Source of the DNA: DAOVFN01 sp964484305
Lineage (GTDB): Archaea > Aenigmatarchaeota > Aenigmatarchaeia > QMZP01
Length of the DNA stretch: 11,870 bases
Reading direction: 5' to 3'
Assembly (NCBI GenBank): GCA_964484305.1
Contig: CAZAEI010000029.1
Location: 1-11,870 of the forward strand
The position numbers were made by a program, and so were the translations under genes. The notes beneath the pieces were generated by a model that saw nothing but the letters and a program-made list of their open reading frames with translations, was not told where the DNA came from and did no database searches. Positions within the stretch are counted from its first letter, which is position 1; the number at the start of each line of letters is the position of its first letter. Shown here in pieces: positions 5,902 to 11,775 of the stretch.

Positions 5902-7047
5902 TTAACCCCCGAACCCTTCCTTCCATTCTGTGTATTTCTCGATGTCCCCTGGCTGGGTACTGGGCTTTATCTTGGCCAGGGCGGCCCCGAAGTCAGCCTC
6001 CTCGAGGGGCCTGTGGGCAAGCTTGTATGATTCCAGCTCGCTCACGGTCAGCTTCTGCATGGCCGGGTTGAGCTCGAGAATCATCCTGCTCACAGCCTCC
6101 TGGCAGAGGTTTGCCAGGTCGCGGCCGGAGAATCCCTCTGTCTGGCGGGCCAGCTCCTCTATGGATATCCGGGAGAGGTCAGCCCCGTGGAGGTGTATCT
6201 GCAGTACTATCTTCCTGGCCACGAGTTCCGGGAGCGGGACATATATCTTCTTCTGGAACCTGGAGATTATGGCGTCGTCCAGGTCCCAGGGCTTGTTTGT
6301 GGCCCCCATTATAAGTATCTTGTCCTCGGTGGAGGTGGCAAAGCCCTCTATCTCGGTCAGGAGCTGCCCCAGCACCCTCCGGGTGGCCTCATCTATGTTG
6401 GTGTCCCTGGATACTGCGACAGAGTCGAGCTCGTCCATGAATATCAGGCTTGGCTGCATCCTCCTGGCCTTGCCGAACAGGGCATTCACCAACTTGGTTG
6501 ACTCCCCGAAGTACTTGGACAGGAGACTGGATATCCTGGCCTCAAAGAAGGTTGCCGCCAGGGTATTGGAACTGGCCTTGGCGAGCAGGGTCTTGCCTGT
6601 CCCCGGTGGCCCATAGAGCAGTATTGTCCTGGGGCACTTCACATATTCGGGCTTGGAGCCCACAAAGGGGAGGATTATGGCCTCCTTAATCTCTGTCTTG
6701 ACATCCTCGAGCCCGCCTATATCGTCCCATACCGTGCTGGGCTTCTGGGACACAATCAGGTCCTCGGCCTGCCCGGCCCTGTCATCCTGGGCGGGGGCCC
6801 TGGCCTTCATACTCCTCAGGGCCGCGCGGTTTATCAGGGCCTTGGAGAAGCTCTCGTACTGGGATGCCATTCTGAAGACATCCTCTGCGGTGTCAATGGG
6901 GGAGTCATAGGCCACCCTCCTGTAGATTCCGGCAGCCCTCATGTAGTGCTCAGAGGCCTCCCTCATCTTCCCCTGGGCCTCGAGGGCCTTGGCCTCCTCA
7001 ATTTCCCTCTGGAGCTGCATCCTGAGGAGGTTATCCTTGAGGTGCAT
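5902..7047 (-). CDS. Vps4/CdvC-like AAA ATPase with MIT-like N-terminus
   Basis: The family members remodel ESCRT-III filaments in membrane scission (Vps4; CdvC in archaeal division). The 381-residue product has an N-terminal helical region (about 1-78, with EEAKALEAQGKMREASEHYMRA) resembling an MIT domain. The AAA module follows: VWDDIGGLEDVK (106-117), Walker A GPPGTGKT (146-153), pore loop SKYFGES (177-183), Walker B LIFMDELD (201-208) and sensor-1 N251. The strand RFQKKIYVPLP (263-273) is typical of Vps4/katanin. The end, DFGAALAKIKPSTQPGDIEKYTEWKEGFG, is the classic Vps4 C-terminal helix. Where Vps4 has two adjacent arginine fingers before F, this protein has SRF, so one Arg is missing. 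No ESCRT-III/CdvB partner gene is in the window. The gene lies alone between the 76-bp inverted repeats, with a TATA box at about 7083-7093. Confidence 0.88.
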   Translation of the reverse strand: MHLKDNLLRMQLQREIEEAKALEAQGKMREASEHYMRAAGIYRRVAYDSPIDTAEDVFRMASQYESFSKALINRAALRSMKARAPAQDDRAGQAEDLIVSQKPSTVWDDIGGLEDVKTEIKEAIILPFVGSKPEYVKCPRTILLYGPPGTGKTLLAKASSNTLAATFFEARISSLLSKYFGESTKLVNALFGKARRMQPSLIFMDELDSVAVSRDTNIDEATRRVLGQLLTEIEGFATSTEDKILIMGATNKPWDLDDAIISRFQKKIYVPLPELVARKIVLQIHLHGADLSRISIEELARQTEGFSGRDLANLCQEAVSRMILELNPAMQKLTVSELESYKLAHRPLEEADFGAALAKIKPSTQPGDIEKYTEWKEGFGG

Positions 7048-7080
7048 AGTTAAAAAATGGAGGAGTGATTTTTAAGGATT

Positions 7081-7093
7081 AAAGTATATAAAC
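7081..7093 (-). promoter_or_regulatory. TATA box of the ATPase gene
   Basis: On the minus strand GTTTATATACTTT is a strong TATA-like element. A start is expected near 7062, which leaves a leader of about 15 nt with no Shine-Dalgarno site before the ATG at 7047. The right 76-bp repeat just upstream contains a second TATA box that could give a longer transcript. Confidence 0.55.
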
Positions 7094-7101
7094 AGAAAAT
7101 T

Positions 7102-7177
7102 ATTATGGACGAACTGGAATATCAGCGTAACGCATAGCTATTTATAGGGTAGAGCGTGACATGGGTGAGTAGTTACA
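7102..7177 (-). repeat. right copy of 76-bp perfect inverted repeat
   Basis: This is the exact reverse complement of 5640-5715. Together the two copies enclose 1,386 bp. This copy is upstream of the ATPase promoter, so its inward-pointing TATA box (about 7137-7148) could also drive the ATPase gene. Both copies being identical while the spacers around them look unconstrained points to recent duplication, gene conversion or recombination between them. Confidence 0.95.
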
Positions 7178-7221
7178 AGCCCTGCGTGGCTAATCACCCC
7201 AGCATGAACATGTCATGGGTA

Positions 7222-7293
7222 AGCTTTTTAAACACCAATCCAAGATTTTGGTATTGAATTCCTGATAAGGATTTCTGGTCAAACAAGGAGGTC
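7222..7293 (+). promoter_or_regulatory. promoter and ribosome-binding site of the cold-shock gene
   Basis: GCTTTTTAAACACC (7222-7235) is a TATA-like element, with a start expected near 7256. The leader of about 43 nt carries a strong Shine-Dalgarno site, AAGGAGGT (7286-7293), five bases before the ATG at 7299. This differs from the leaderless genes around it and suggests translation-level control of the cold-shock protein. Confidence 0.6.
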
Positions 7294-7298
7294 TGTAC

Positions 7299-7532
7299 AT
7301 GACTGAAGGAACTGTAAAGTTTTTTAATGAGCAGAAGCAGTTCGGCTTTATCAAGGGAGATGACGGAAAGGACTACTATGTCCACGTTACCGGATTAAAG
7401 GAAGGAACAACGATTACAGAGGGCGACAGGGTTTCCTTCAATCCGGTTGAAGGGGACAGGGGACCCAAGGCCGAGCAGGTTGAAAAATCATCTTCAGAAT
7501 CTGAGAAAGAAAACCCAGCAGATGATGAATAA
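7299..7532 (+). CDS. cold-shock domain protein, CspA family
   Basis: The 77-residue product is a single cold-shock domain that binds single-stranded RNA and DNA. MTEGTVKFFNEQKQFGFIKGDDG holds an RNP1-like motif (KQFGFI, where K-G-[FY]-G-F is usual), and DYYVHVTGL is the RNP2-like strand. The domain ends near residue 60 with GPKAEQVEK and is followed by a short acidic, Ser/Glu-rich tail (SSSESEKENPADDE). Bacterial CspA lacks such a tail. The protein probably acts as an RNA chaperone in the cytoplasm. The gene has its own promoter and a strong ribosome-binding site. Confidence 0.93.
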   Translation: MTEGTVKFFNEQKQFGFIKGDDGKDYYVHVTGLKEGTTITEGDRVSFNPVEGDRGPKAEQVEKSSSESEKENPADDE

Positions 7533-7618
7533 GGGCTCTTGAATACAACAACAGGAATGTGCCACTTGAGCCCCTGTTTAAATCTAGGCCCCAACCATCC
7601 TAGCCCAGGCTTTTTGAA

Positions 7619-7774
7619 TGGGCCCGCTGGGATGTTCAGCGCTGCTGGATTAGCCATTCTTTCCAACCCGCTTTATAGCAGAGGGTCAGGCATGATGCGT
7701 CTGCTCCAGCAGTGCAATCGAACCCAGATCGCAGGATCCGCAATCCCGCATTCTATCCATTAAAATACGGGCCC
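7619..7774 (-). tRNA. tRNA-Arg(GCG) with intron in the T loop
   Basis: On the minus strand the gene starts at 7774 with acceptor GGGCCCG, then TA and a D arm with AATGGATA. The anticodon arm CGGGA-TTGCGGA-TCCTG has anticodon GCG at 7741-7739. The T arm starts CTGGG-TTCGAT and is then interrupted. The 3' part resumes at 7632 with T-CCCAG, CGGGCCC (perfectly paired to the acceptor) and discriminator A at 7619. The mature RNA is 72 nt and CCA is not encoded. The D stem is weak (all U on its 5' side, with one U-U mismatch). It would read CGC and CGU codons. A TATA box at 7799-7807, about 29 bp upstream, fits tRNA transcription. A gene finder without non-canonical intron models would probably miss this gene. 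Confidence 0.88.
7633..7716 (-). other. 84-nt tRNA intron at position 59/60 (BHB)
   Basis: The exon-intron junctions form a full bulge-helix-bulge. The outer helix is the T stem CTGGG/CCCAG, the central 4-bp helix is TTCG/TGAA (one G-U), and the 3-nt bulges are ATT and CAT. The inner helix is GCACTGCTGG/CCAGCAGCGC, with one A-C mismatch. Cutting after the second base of each bulge gives the T loop TTCGATT. The intron also has an internal hairpin AGCAGA/TCTGCT. I found no clear C/D-box pair in it. Confidence 0.85.
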
Positions 7775-7798
7775 GTATACCCTTGAATTGCTGATTGC

Positions 7799-7807
7799 TT
7801 TTTATAT
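7799..7807. promoter_or_regulatory. TATA box between tRNA-Arg and a membrane-protein gene
   Basis: TTTTTATAT is centred near 7803, 29 bp from the tRNA 5' end (7774, minus) and about 36 bp from the ATG at 7839 (plus). It could serve the tRNA and possibly both divergent units. A second AT-rich element (AAATATAATAAAG, 7819-7831) is too close to 7839 unless translation starts at the ATG at 7845. Confidence 0.5.
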
Positions 7808-7838
7808 GGGGTGAGCAGAAATATAATAAAGTGGTTGT

Positions 7839-8285
7839 ATGCTGATGAAGATAAAGGACTTCCTTGCGCCGACCAGGGGAAGGATACTACTCTTCATCAC
7901 AATATTCATCCTGATTTTCCTGTATGACACAGCGTTCGCTCCCTTCCCGGGCTCCCCTGTGGTTGACAACCTGGGCACCCAGGGTGGGGCCACATCCTTT
8001 GTGCTGTATATACTGGTTCTTCCCTATATCCTCTCCTGCCTCATACCGGCCTTCCTTGGCCTTAGGAAGAGGAGGTTCTTCAGGCTGGTCAGTCTCAGGA
8101 GGTTCATGCATCCCAGGCAGGCTGCCCATGAGCAGAAGCCGACAAGGCAGCAGACCTTCACCTTCCCTGCAGGGACCCCGGTTGTGGAGAGCGCGCTGCC
8201 CTCCCATGCGCCTTCACAGGCCCCCCAGGAGAAGTCAGTCAGGGCACCAAAGGCAAGAAGGATAACCAAAGCGAAAAAGGGATAG
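7839..8285 (+). CDS. small membrane protein with basic C-terminus
   Basis: I do not recognise a named family. The 148-residue product has two clear membrane segments, at about residues 15-33 (RILLFITIFILIFLYDTAF) and 51-73 (SFVLYILVLPYILSCLIPAF). An extracytoplasmic or loop region rich in Gly/Pro lies between them. Arg-rich LGLRKRRFFRLVSLRR follows the second segment, then a Pro/Gln/Ala-rich tail ending in KARRITKAKKG. The positive-inside rule places the long C-terminal tail in the cytoplasm. The N-terminus (MKIKDFLAPTRGRI) resembles other short archaeal membrane proteins whose role is unknown. The second ATG at 7845 is an equally possible start. The gene converges with the prenyltransferase gene, leaving only 6 bp between stops. 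Confidence 0.7.
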   Translation: MLMKIKDFLAPTRGRILLFITIFILIFLYDTAFAPFPGSPVVDNLGTQGGATSFVLYILVLPYILSCLIPAFLGLRKRRFFRLVSLRRFMHPRQAAHEQKPTRQQTFTFPAGTPVVESALPSHAPSQAPQEKSVRAPKARRITKAKKG

Positions 8286-8291
8286 CCCCTT

Positions 8292-9188
8292 CTAGAGAAG
8301 AACCCCAAGTATGAAGGCCAGCAGGCCAAGGTTCATCCCGAGCTTTATGAACCTGCTCGCCCTGGCAAATTCCTTCTTTGTGCTGGCCCTTATTATGGTG
8401 ACAAGAGAGGCCAAGAATACCAGAACAGCGGGGACCAGCATGACTAGGTATGGAAGCCCCAGCACCCCCAGAAGATAGGGCAGTGGCGAAGCAGCTATGG
8501 CAGTGAGCATGCTGGCAGCGGCAATTGCCTTGGCCCTGCCCTTCTCTACCCTGAGCTCTGCCTCCCTGCCCTTGATACCGAATCTCTCGGCAACCCTCTT
8601 TGCGCCGGAGGCAAGCCTCTTGAGGAAACCCTTCCTGTCACCCTCGAGGTCCTCAAGGTCCTTGACCACCTCCCTTGATATCGTGGAGAACATGGCCAGG
8701 AGCATCAGCAGGAAGGGCAGGCAGAGGTTGCCCAGGGCTGCCCCGCCGAAGAGGAAGGTGGAGCCTACCAGATAACCGACCGCTATATTCCCGAGGAGTA
8801 TCTTGTTCTGGAGGTGACAGGAGTAGACTACAAGCAGAACGGAGTTGAATACAGCCAGGGTAAGGGCGTACCATGTCAGGAATCCGCTGAGCGCCACCCC
8901 CGCAGCAAACAGTATTGTCGAGAACCCCAGGGCCGCCTTGGGGGATACCCTCCCGGAGGGTATGGGCCTCCTGGGCTTGTTTATCTTGTCGGCCTCTGTG
9001 TCAATATAATCATTTATCACATTGCCGGCCCCTGTTATCAGAAAGACCACAACAACAGCCAGGTAAACCGGGGAGGGGTTGATGAAGATGGTGAGGTTGC
9101 CCCCTGATGCCAGGAGGGCCCCTATGGCCACGGCAATCAGGGACATCAGACAGTTGCCTGGCCTCATGAGCTCCAGATAGGCGAGCAT
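8292..9188 (-). CDS. UbiA-family prenyltransferase, likely DGGGP synthase
   Basis: In archaea this membrane enzyme usually adds the second geranylgeranyl chain to geranylgeranylglyceryl phosphate, the second ether bond of membrane lipids. The 298-residue product is polytopic. It has the first Asp motif NDYIDTEADKINKPRRPIPSG (59-79) and the second motif REVVKDLEDLEGDRKG (172-187), in the usual order. After EGDR there are about 20 more residues (FLKRLASGAKRVAERFGIKG, then REAELRVEKGR) than in the common short loop that leads to the next helix. This is a basic cytoplasmic insertion. Other UbiA substrates are possible, but the motifs and the archaeal context favour DGGGP synthase. The ATG at 9188 lies about 29 bp from the TATA-like GGTTTTTTAAGCC (9211-9223). 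rtcB is 59 bp upstream on the same strand. Confidence 0.87.
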   Translation of the reverse strand: MLAYLELMRPGNCLMSLIAVAIGALLASGGNLTIFINPSPVYLAVVVVFLITGAGNVINDYIDTEADKINKPRRPIPSGRVSPKAALGFSTILFAAGVALSGFLTWYALTLAVFNSVLLVVYSCHLQNKILLGNIAVGYLVGSTFLFGGAALGNLCLPFLLMLLAMFSTISREVVKDLEDLEGDRKGFLKRLASGAKRVAERFGIKGREAELRVEKGRAKAIAAASMLTAIAASPLPYLLGVLGLPYLVMLVPAVLVFLASLVTIIRASTKKEFARASRFIKLGMNLGLLAFILGVLL

Positions 9189-9247
9189 AATAAGAAAGGG
9201 AAGGGCAGGCTTAAAAAACCTAACCCCTGGGAAGCTGGATGTTTGGC

Positions 9248-10676
9248 TTACCCCTTTGCAACGCCCATCGGAACCAGTCTCGCAACCTTCAGGGATATCC
9301 CTGAGCCATGGGCAGAGTCAATGACCGCCTCAATGTCCTTGTAGGCCTGGGGGGCCTCCTCTGACAGGACCTTGGGGTGGGTGCTCTGGGCTGTTATCCC
9401 CTGTCTTGCGAGGTCCTCCTTGACCTTGCCGCCCCAGAACTTCCTGATGGCTGCGTGCCTGCTCATGGCGCGGCCTGCGCCGTGGGCCGAGCTGCCAAAC
9501 GTCTTCTGCATGGCTGTCTCCGTGCCCTTCAGGAGGTAGGATGAGGTTCCCATGGAGCCTGCTATCAGGACTGCCTGGCCGGGGAATGAGCGGGTAGCCC
9601 CCTTCCTGTGGACATAGAGCTTCCTCTTCTCCCCATTCACCGTGTGCTCCTCGAGCTTGACTATGTTGTGAGCCAGTGCATAGACCGTCTGCATGCCCAT
9701 ATCCTCCCATGATTTTCCGAAGACCCTCTCAAAGGTCTCTCTTATCCACTTGGTCATGACAGCCCTGTTGGTAAAGGAGTAGTTCACAGCGGCCTTCATG
9801 GCAGCGAAGAAGTCCTGGCCCTCCTGGGAGTTCACGGGAGAGCATACAAGCTGCGGGTCAGGCAGCCATATCTTGTATTTCCTGACGGCCTGCTCCTGAA
9901 TCTTGAGGTAGTCCGTGGCCACCTGGTGGCCCAGTCCCCGGCTCCCGCAGTGAACCATGACCATGACCTGGCCGGGCTCCTTGACACCCCAGGGGTTTTC
10001 TTCGAAGACATCCGAGACCTCCTGAACCTCGAGGAAGTGGTTGCCTGCCCCGAGGGTCCCCAGCTGGGGAGCGCCCCTCTTCTTGGCAAGGTCAGATACC
10101 TTGGAGGGGTCTGCTCCATCCATCCTTCCCCTCTCCTCGGTGGCCTGCTTGTCCTCCTTGGTGGCATATCCCTCCTTCACGGCCCAGTCAATGCCATTGA
10201 CCAGAACCTCGTCCAGCTGGTCAGGGGTCAGCCTTAGTTTGCTCTTGGCCCCCACACCGCAGGGTACGGCGTTGAAAAGGGCCTGTATGAGCTCCTTTAT
10301 CTTGGGTCTGACCTCCTTGGAGGTGAGGTTTGTCCTGATGAGATTGATTCCGCAGTTTATGTCGAAGCCGCAGAGGCCCGCGGAGATTATACCGTCTTCA
10401 GCATCAAACGCGCCCACTGCACCCATTGGTAGTCCGTTTGGGGTATCCTCAGTTTTCACTGAAAACAAATCCCCAGTGCATGTCGGGAAGACCTATCACT
10501 GGCTCGACTACCCCGGGAAGCGTGGCCACGTTGGTCAGCTGCTGGACAGCGGCGTCCTCCATAGCGTCCAAGAGCTTCTTGTTTGCTATAATCTTTGCAT
10601 CGACGTTCATTTTCTCTCTGGAGCCCTTGGGGAGGAGCCACTCATAGTCATTTATCTTCTTCAATTTCTCTTTCAT
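9248..10676 (-). CDS. rtcB: RNA-splicing ligase RtcB, gene interrupted by a 31-nt intron
   Basis: RtcB joins RNA 2',3'-cyclic phosphate or 3'-phosphate ends to 5'-OH ends using GTP and Mn2+, sealing tRNA exons in archaea. Exon 1 is 10676-10469 and exon 2 is 10437-9248. Together they encode 465 residues, a normal length, ending in the usual ARLVPMGVAKG. After splicing, DMHWGYGLPMG spans the junction at Y70. FDINCG gives D95 and C98, GAGNHFLE gives H203, VHCGSRGLGH gives H232, LAHN gives H326, and the guanylylated His lies in SAHGAGRAMSR (H388). As I recall, the Pyrococcus enzyme uses D95, C98 and H203, an exact match in numbering. Unspliced, the first frame stops after 75 residues. GGTGAT lies 6 bases before the ATG. 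A palindrome over the probable TATA box and a folded leader suggest regulation. Confidence 0.92.
10438..10468 (-). other. 31-nt BHB-like intron in rtcB
   Basis: On the minus strand the order is GGGG (exon 1), bulge AT^T, TGTTTTCAGT, tetraloop GAAA, ACTGAGGATA, CCCC, bulge AA^A (exon 2). The inner helix is 10 bp with three G-U pairs and the central helix is exactly 4 bp. Cutting after the second base of each 3-nt bulge removes 31 nt and joins GGA-TAC-GGA, giving the expected G-Y-G. An outer exon helix is not evident, so this is a relaxed BHB motif of the bulge-helix-loop kind. The sequence itself shows the frame break and the structure; splicing is inferred. Confidence 0.8.
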
Positions 10677-10773
10677 ACTATCACCTTAACCTTTCAATCT
10701 GGTAATTATGCCAAATCTGACCTTAGTGTCTGCAGGTGACTTCGTCACCTGATTGTGCTTGGTCAGCAGACAC
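10677..10773 (-). promoter_or_regulatory. rtcB 5' leader with strong two-stem structure
   Basis: GTGTCTGC (10726-10733) pairs perfectly with GCAGACAC (10766-10773). Inside, AGGTGAC (10734-10740) pairs perfectly with GTCACCT (10744-10750) around a 3-nt loop, leaving a 15-nt one-sided loop. In that loop CTGACC, on the minus strand, can pair with GGTCAG just beyond the structure (10714-10719), which allows a pseudoknot or alternative fold. A start predicted from the TATA half of the palindrome at 10795-10811 is near 10773, exactly where the stem begins. The leader of about 97 nt ends with GGTGAT before the ATG. It could control translation or be a substrate of the splicing machinery. Confidence 0.5.
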
Positions 10774-10794
10774 ACTATCACCTTATGTGGAAAG

Positions 10795-10811
10795 ATATAA
10801 CAGTGTTATAT
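10795..10811. promoter_or_regulatory. palindrome over the probable rtcB TATA box
   Basis: ATATAACAGTGTTATAT is the reverse complement of the 17-mer at 4118-4134. On the minus strand GTTATATC at its end is a plausible TATA box for rtcB. A protein bound to the palindrome would block that box. The similarity extends to GGGAAA on one side in both copies. Confidence 0.5.
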
Positions 10812-10839
10812 TTCCCTAGCTTTACAAGATACAAACAGC

Positions 10840-10960
10840 AGAAGACCTTCCCCTTCCTGCCTTGAGTAATCCTAGGAAGGGCAGGCAAGTACTGCCTTGC
10901 ACCCGTATACGGAGATTGGGTAACTGCTTCCCCAACCCACAGCGCCGGGTACAACGCTCT
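10840..10960 (-). ncRNA. candidate structured non-coding RNA
   Basis: A TATA box (CTTTATAAACC, 10978-10988, minus) predicts a start near 10957. The RNA would open with a 9-bp helix between 10946-10954 and 10897-10905. Coaxial with it, after an 8x8 internal loop, is a 7-bp helix between 10931-10937 and 10914-10920. Each helix has one imperfect pair that is G-U only if the minus strand is transcribed (A-C on the other), which favours this strand. Two more hairpins follow: AGGCA/TGCCT (10883-10897) and CCCTTCCT/AGGAAGGG (10851-10881). I do not recognise RNase P RNA, SRP RNA or a tRNA. It could be a free RNA or a long upstream leader of rtcB. A 74-codon open frame crosses it but is not protein-like. 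Confidence 0.4.
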
Positions 10961-11012
10961 GTATAATGGAAAAGGGGGGTTTATAAAGGTTTGTATGTTC
11001 ATTCGCAGGAAT

Positions 11013-11025
11013 ATAACGATGTTAT
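11013..11025. promoter_or_regulatory. third, weaker copy of the ATAAC-N3-GTTAT palindrome
   Basis: ATAACGATGTTAT is a perfect 5-bp palindrome with a 3-nt centre, matching the core of the two 17-bp copies. It lies about 30 bp upstream of the TATA box of the candidate RNA at 10840-10960 and 22 bp past the stop of the small gene at 11048. Confidence 0.4.
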
Positions 11026-11047
11026 GCCCGCCTCATGATACAGAAGG

Positions 11048-11353
11048 CTACCCCAGAACCATTCTCTTTAACTTATTGCCATCGAGATAAAAACATTCAG
11101 AAGGGTCAACGAACGTGCCATCATCTTCTAGCGGAACAACGGCACAGATTGCATCGGGGTCCTCCAGCCCCTGCAGATACTTCATTGCGGCGGTTCTAGC
11201 ATCTCCTCCATTAAACATGTAGGCTATCCTGTTGTAGGTTAACAACTCCCATCCACCATCCTTTAAAGCCAGAATCCCGTATTTTTGTTTCAATGCTTGG
11301 TCCATAGCAGGATATTGCACCAAATCTTTTAAAGCTTCTACATATCCCAACAA
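11048..11353 (-). CDS. hypothetical protein downstream of archease
   Basis: I do not recognise this protein. From the TTG at 11353 it has 101 residues. From the ATG at 11305 it has 85, starting MDQALKQKYGILALKDGG. The body is mixed alpha/beta in look (WELLTYNRIAYMFNGGDARTAAMKYLQGLEDPDAICAVVPLED), soluble, with acidic stretches and two cysteines. The TTG start leaves eight bases after the archease stop, as in an operon with coupled translation. The ATG start has a TATA-like GCTTTAAAAG centred 25 bp upstream (about 11325-11335), as in the leaderless genes here. Base composition is slightly more AT-rich than the neighbours. Its position between archease and rtcB makes a link to RNA ligation possible but unproven. 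Confidence 0.62.
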   Translation of the reverse strand: MLGYVEALKDLVQYPAMDQALKQKYGILALKDGGWELLTYNRIAYMFNGGDARTAAMKYLQGLEDPDAICAVVPLEDDGTFVDPSECFYLDGNKLKRMVLG

Positions 11354-11361
11354 CGTGCCAG

Positions 11362-11775
11362 TCAGATATCCAGGCTCACCCTGGCCCTGTAACCCTCCCC
11401 TACCTTCTCCACCATAAACTTGTGATAGGTCACGGCCTTCACCACGGTCTCCCCCTTGGCCGGTTCGGCCTCCTCACCGTAAAGTGTGGCCTTCAGCCCC
11501 TTTTGGGAAATCTCCCTTACCTCAAACCTTGAGAAGAACATCCCCTCTGTATCCACCAGTGCTATGAGTTCCTGGAGCCAGTTCAGGAGAAGCTCCTTCT
11601 CATCCTTCCCCTTTACCTCGACCTCCATGCTGACACCCTGGCCGACCTTTTCGAGCTGGCATATCACCGAGAACATGGCCTCTGCCGCATTCTCGAACAG
11701 CTCCTTCAGACCCTTACCAAAGGCCTCGAACATAACATCCGATGTCAGGTCGTCTATGAACCTGTACTTCTCCAT
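11362..11775 (-). CDS. archease, RtcB-activating protein
   Basis: Archease helps RtcB form its guanylate intermediate, allowing many ligation turnovers and wider nucleotide use. The 137-residue product fits the archease family (PF01951) in length and order: MEKYRFIDDLTSDVMFEAFGKGLKELFENAAEAMF at the start, LLLNWLQELIALVDTEGMFFSRFEV in the middle, LKATLYGEEAEPAKGETVVKAVTYHKFMVEK, and the end RARVSLDI. Many archeases have HTAD where this one has LTSD; the Thr and Asp are kept but the His is Leu. The ATG at 11775 is chosen because a TATA-like TTTTTAATAAC (11794-11804) is centred about 24 bp upstream. A GTG at 11784 is possible. rtcB lies about 700 bp away on the same strand, which supports the functional link. 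Confidence 0.9.
   Translation of the reverse strand: MEKYRFIDDLTSDVMFEAFGKGLKELFENAAEAMFSVICQLEKVGQGVSMEVEVKGKDEKELLLNWLQELIALVDTEGMFFSRFEVREISQKGLKATLYGEEAEPAKGETVVKAVTYHKFMVEKVGEGYRARVSLDI

Noticed and set aside
10449..10468. rtcB as a frameshifted pseudogene or sequencing error
   Set aside because: A random indel would not normally form a 10-bp helix, a 4-bp helix and two 3-nt bulges whose cut sites restore the exact conserved motif. The rest of the gene is intact with all catalytic residues. An error cannot be fully excluded without reads.
9248..10676. Intein in RtcB, as in some Pyrococcus proteins
   Set aside because: The spliced length is 465 residues with no Hint or homing-endonuclease motifs. 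The insertion is only 31 nt and contains a stop in the incoming frame.
10726..10773. H/ACA guide RNA in the rtcB leader
   Set aside because: The stem is followed by ACAC, but the internal loop is one-sided (0 and 15 nt), so there is no two-sided pseudouridylation pocket and no clear kink-turn.
10778..11002. A 74-codon minus-strand frame as a protein gene
   Set aside because: It lacks a recognisable domain, covers a region with extensive RNA-like pairing and a TATA box inside its first codons, and has no ribosome-binding site.
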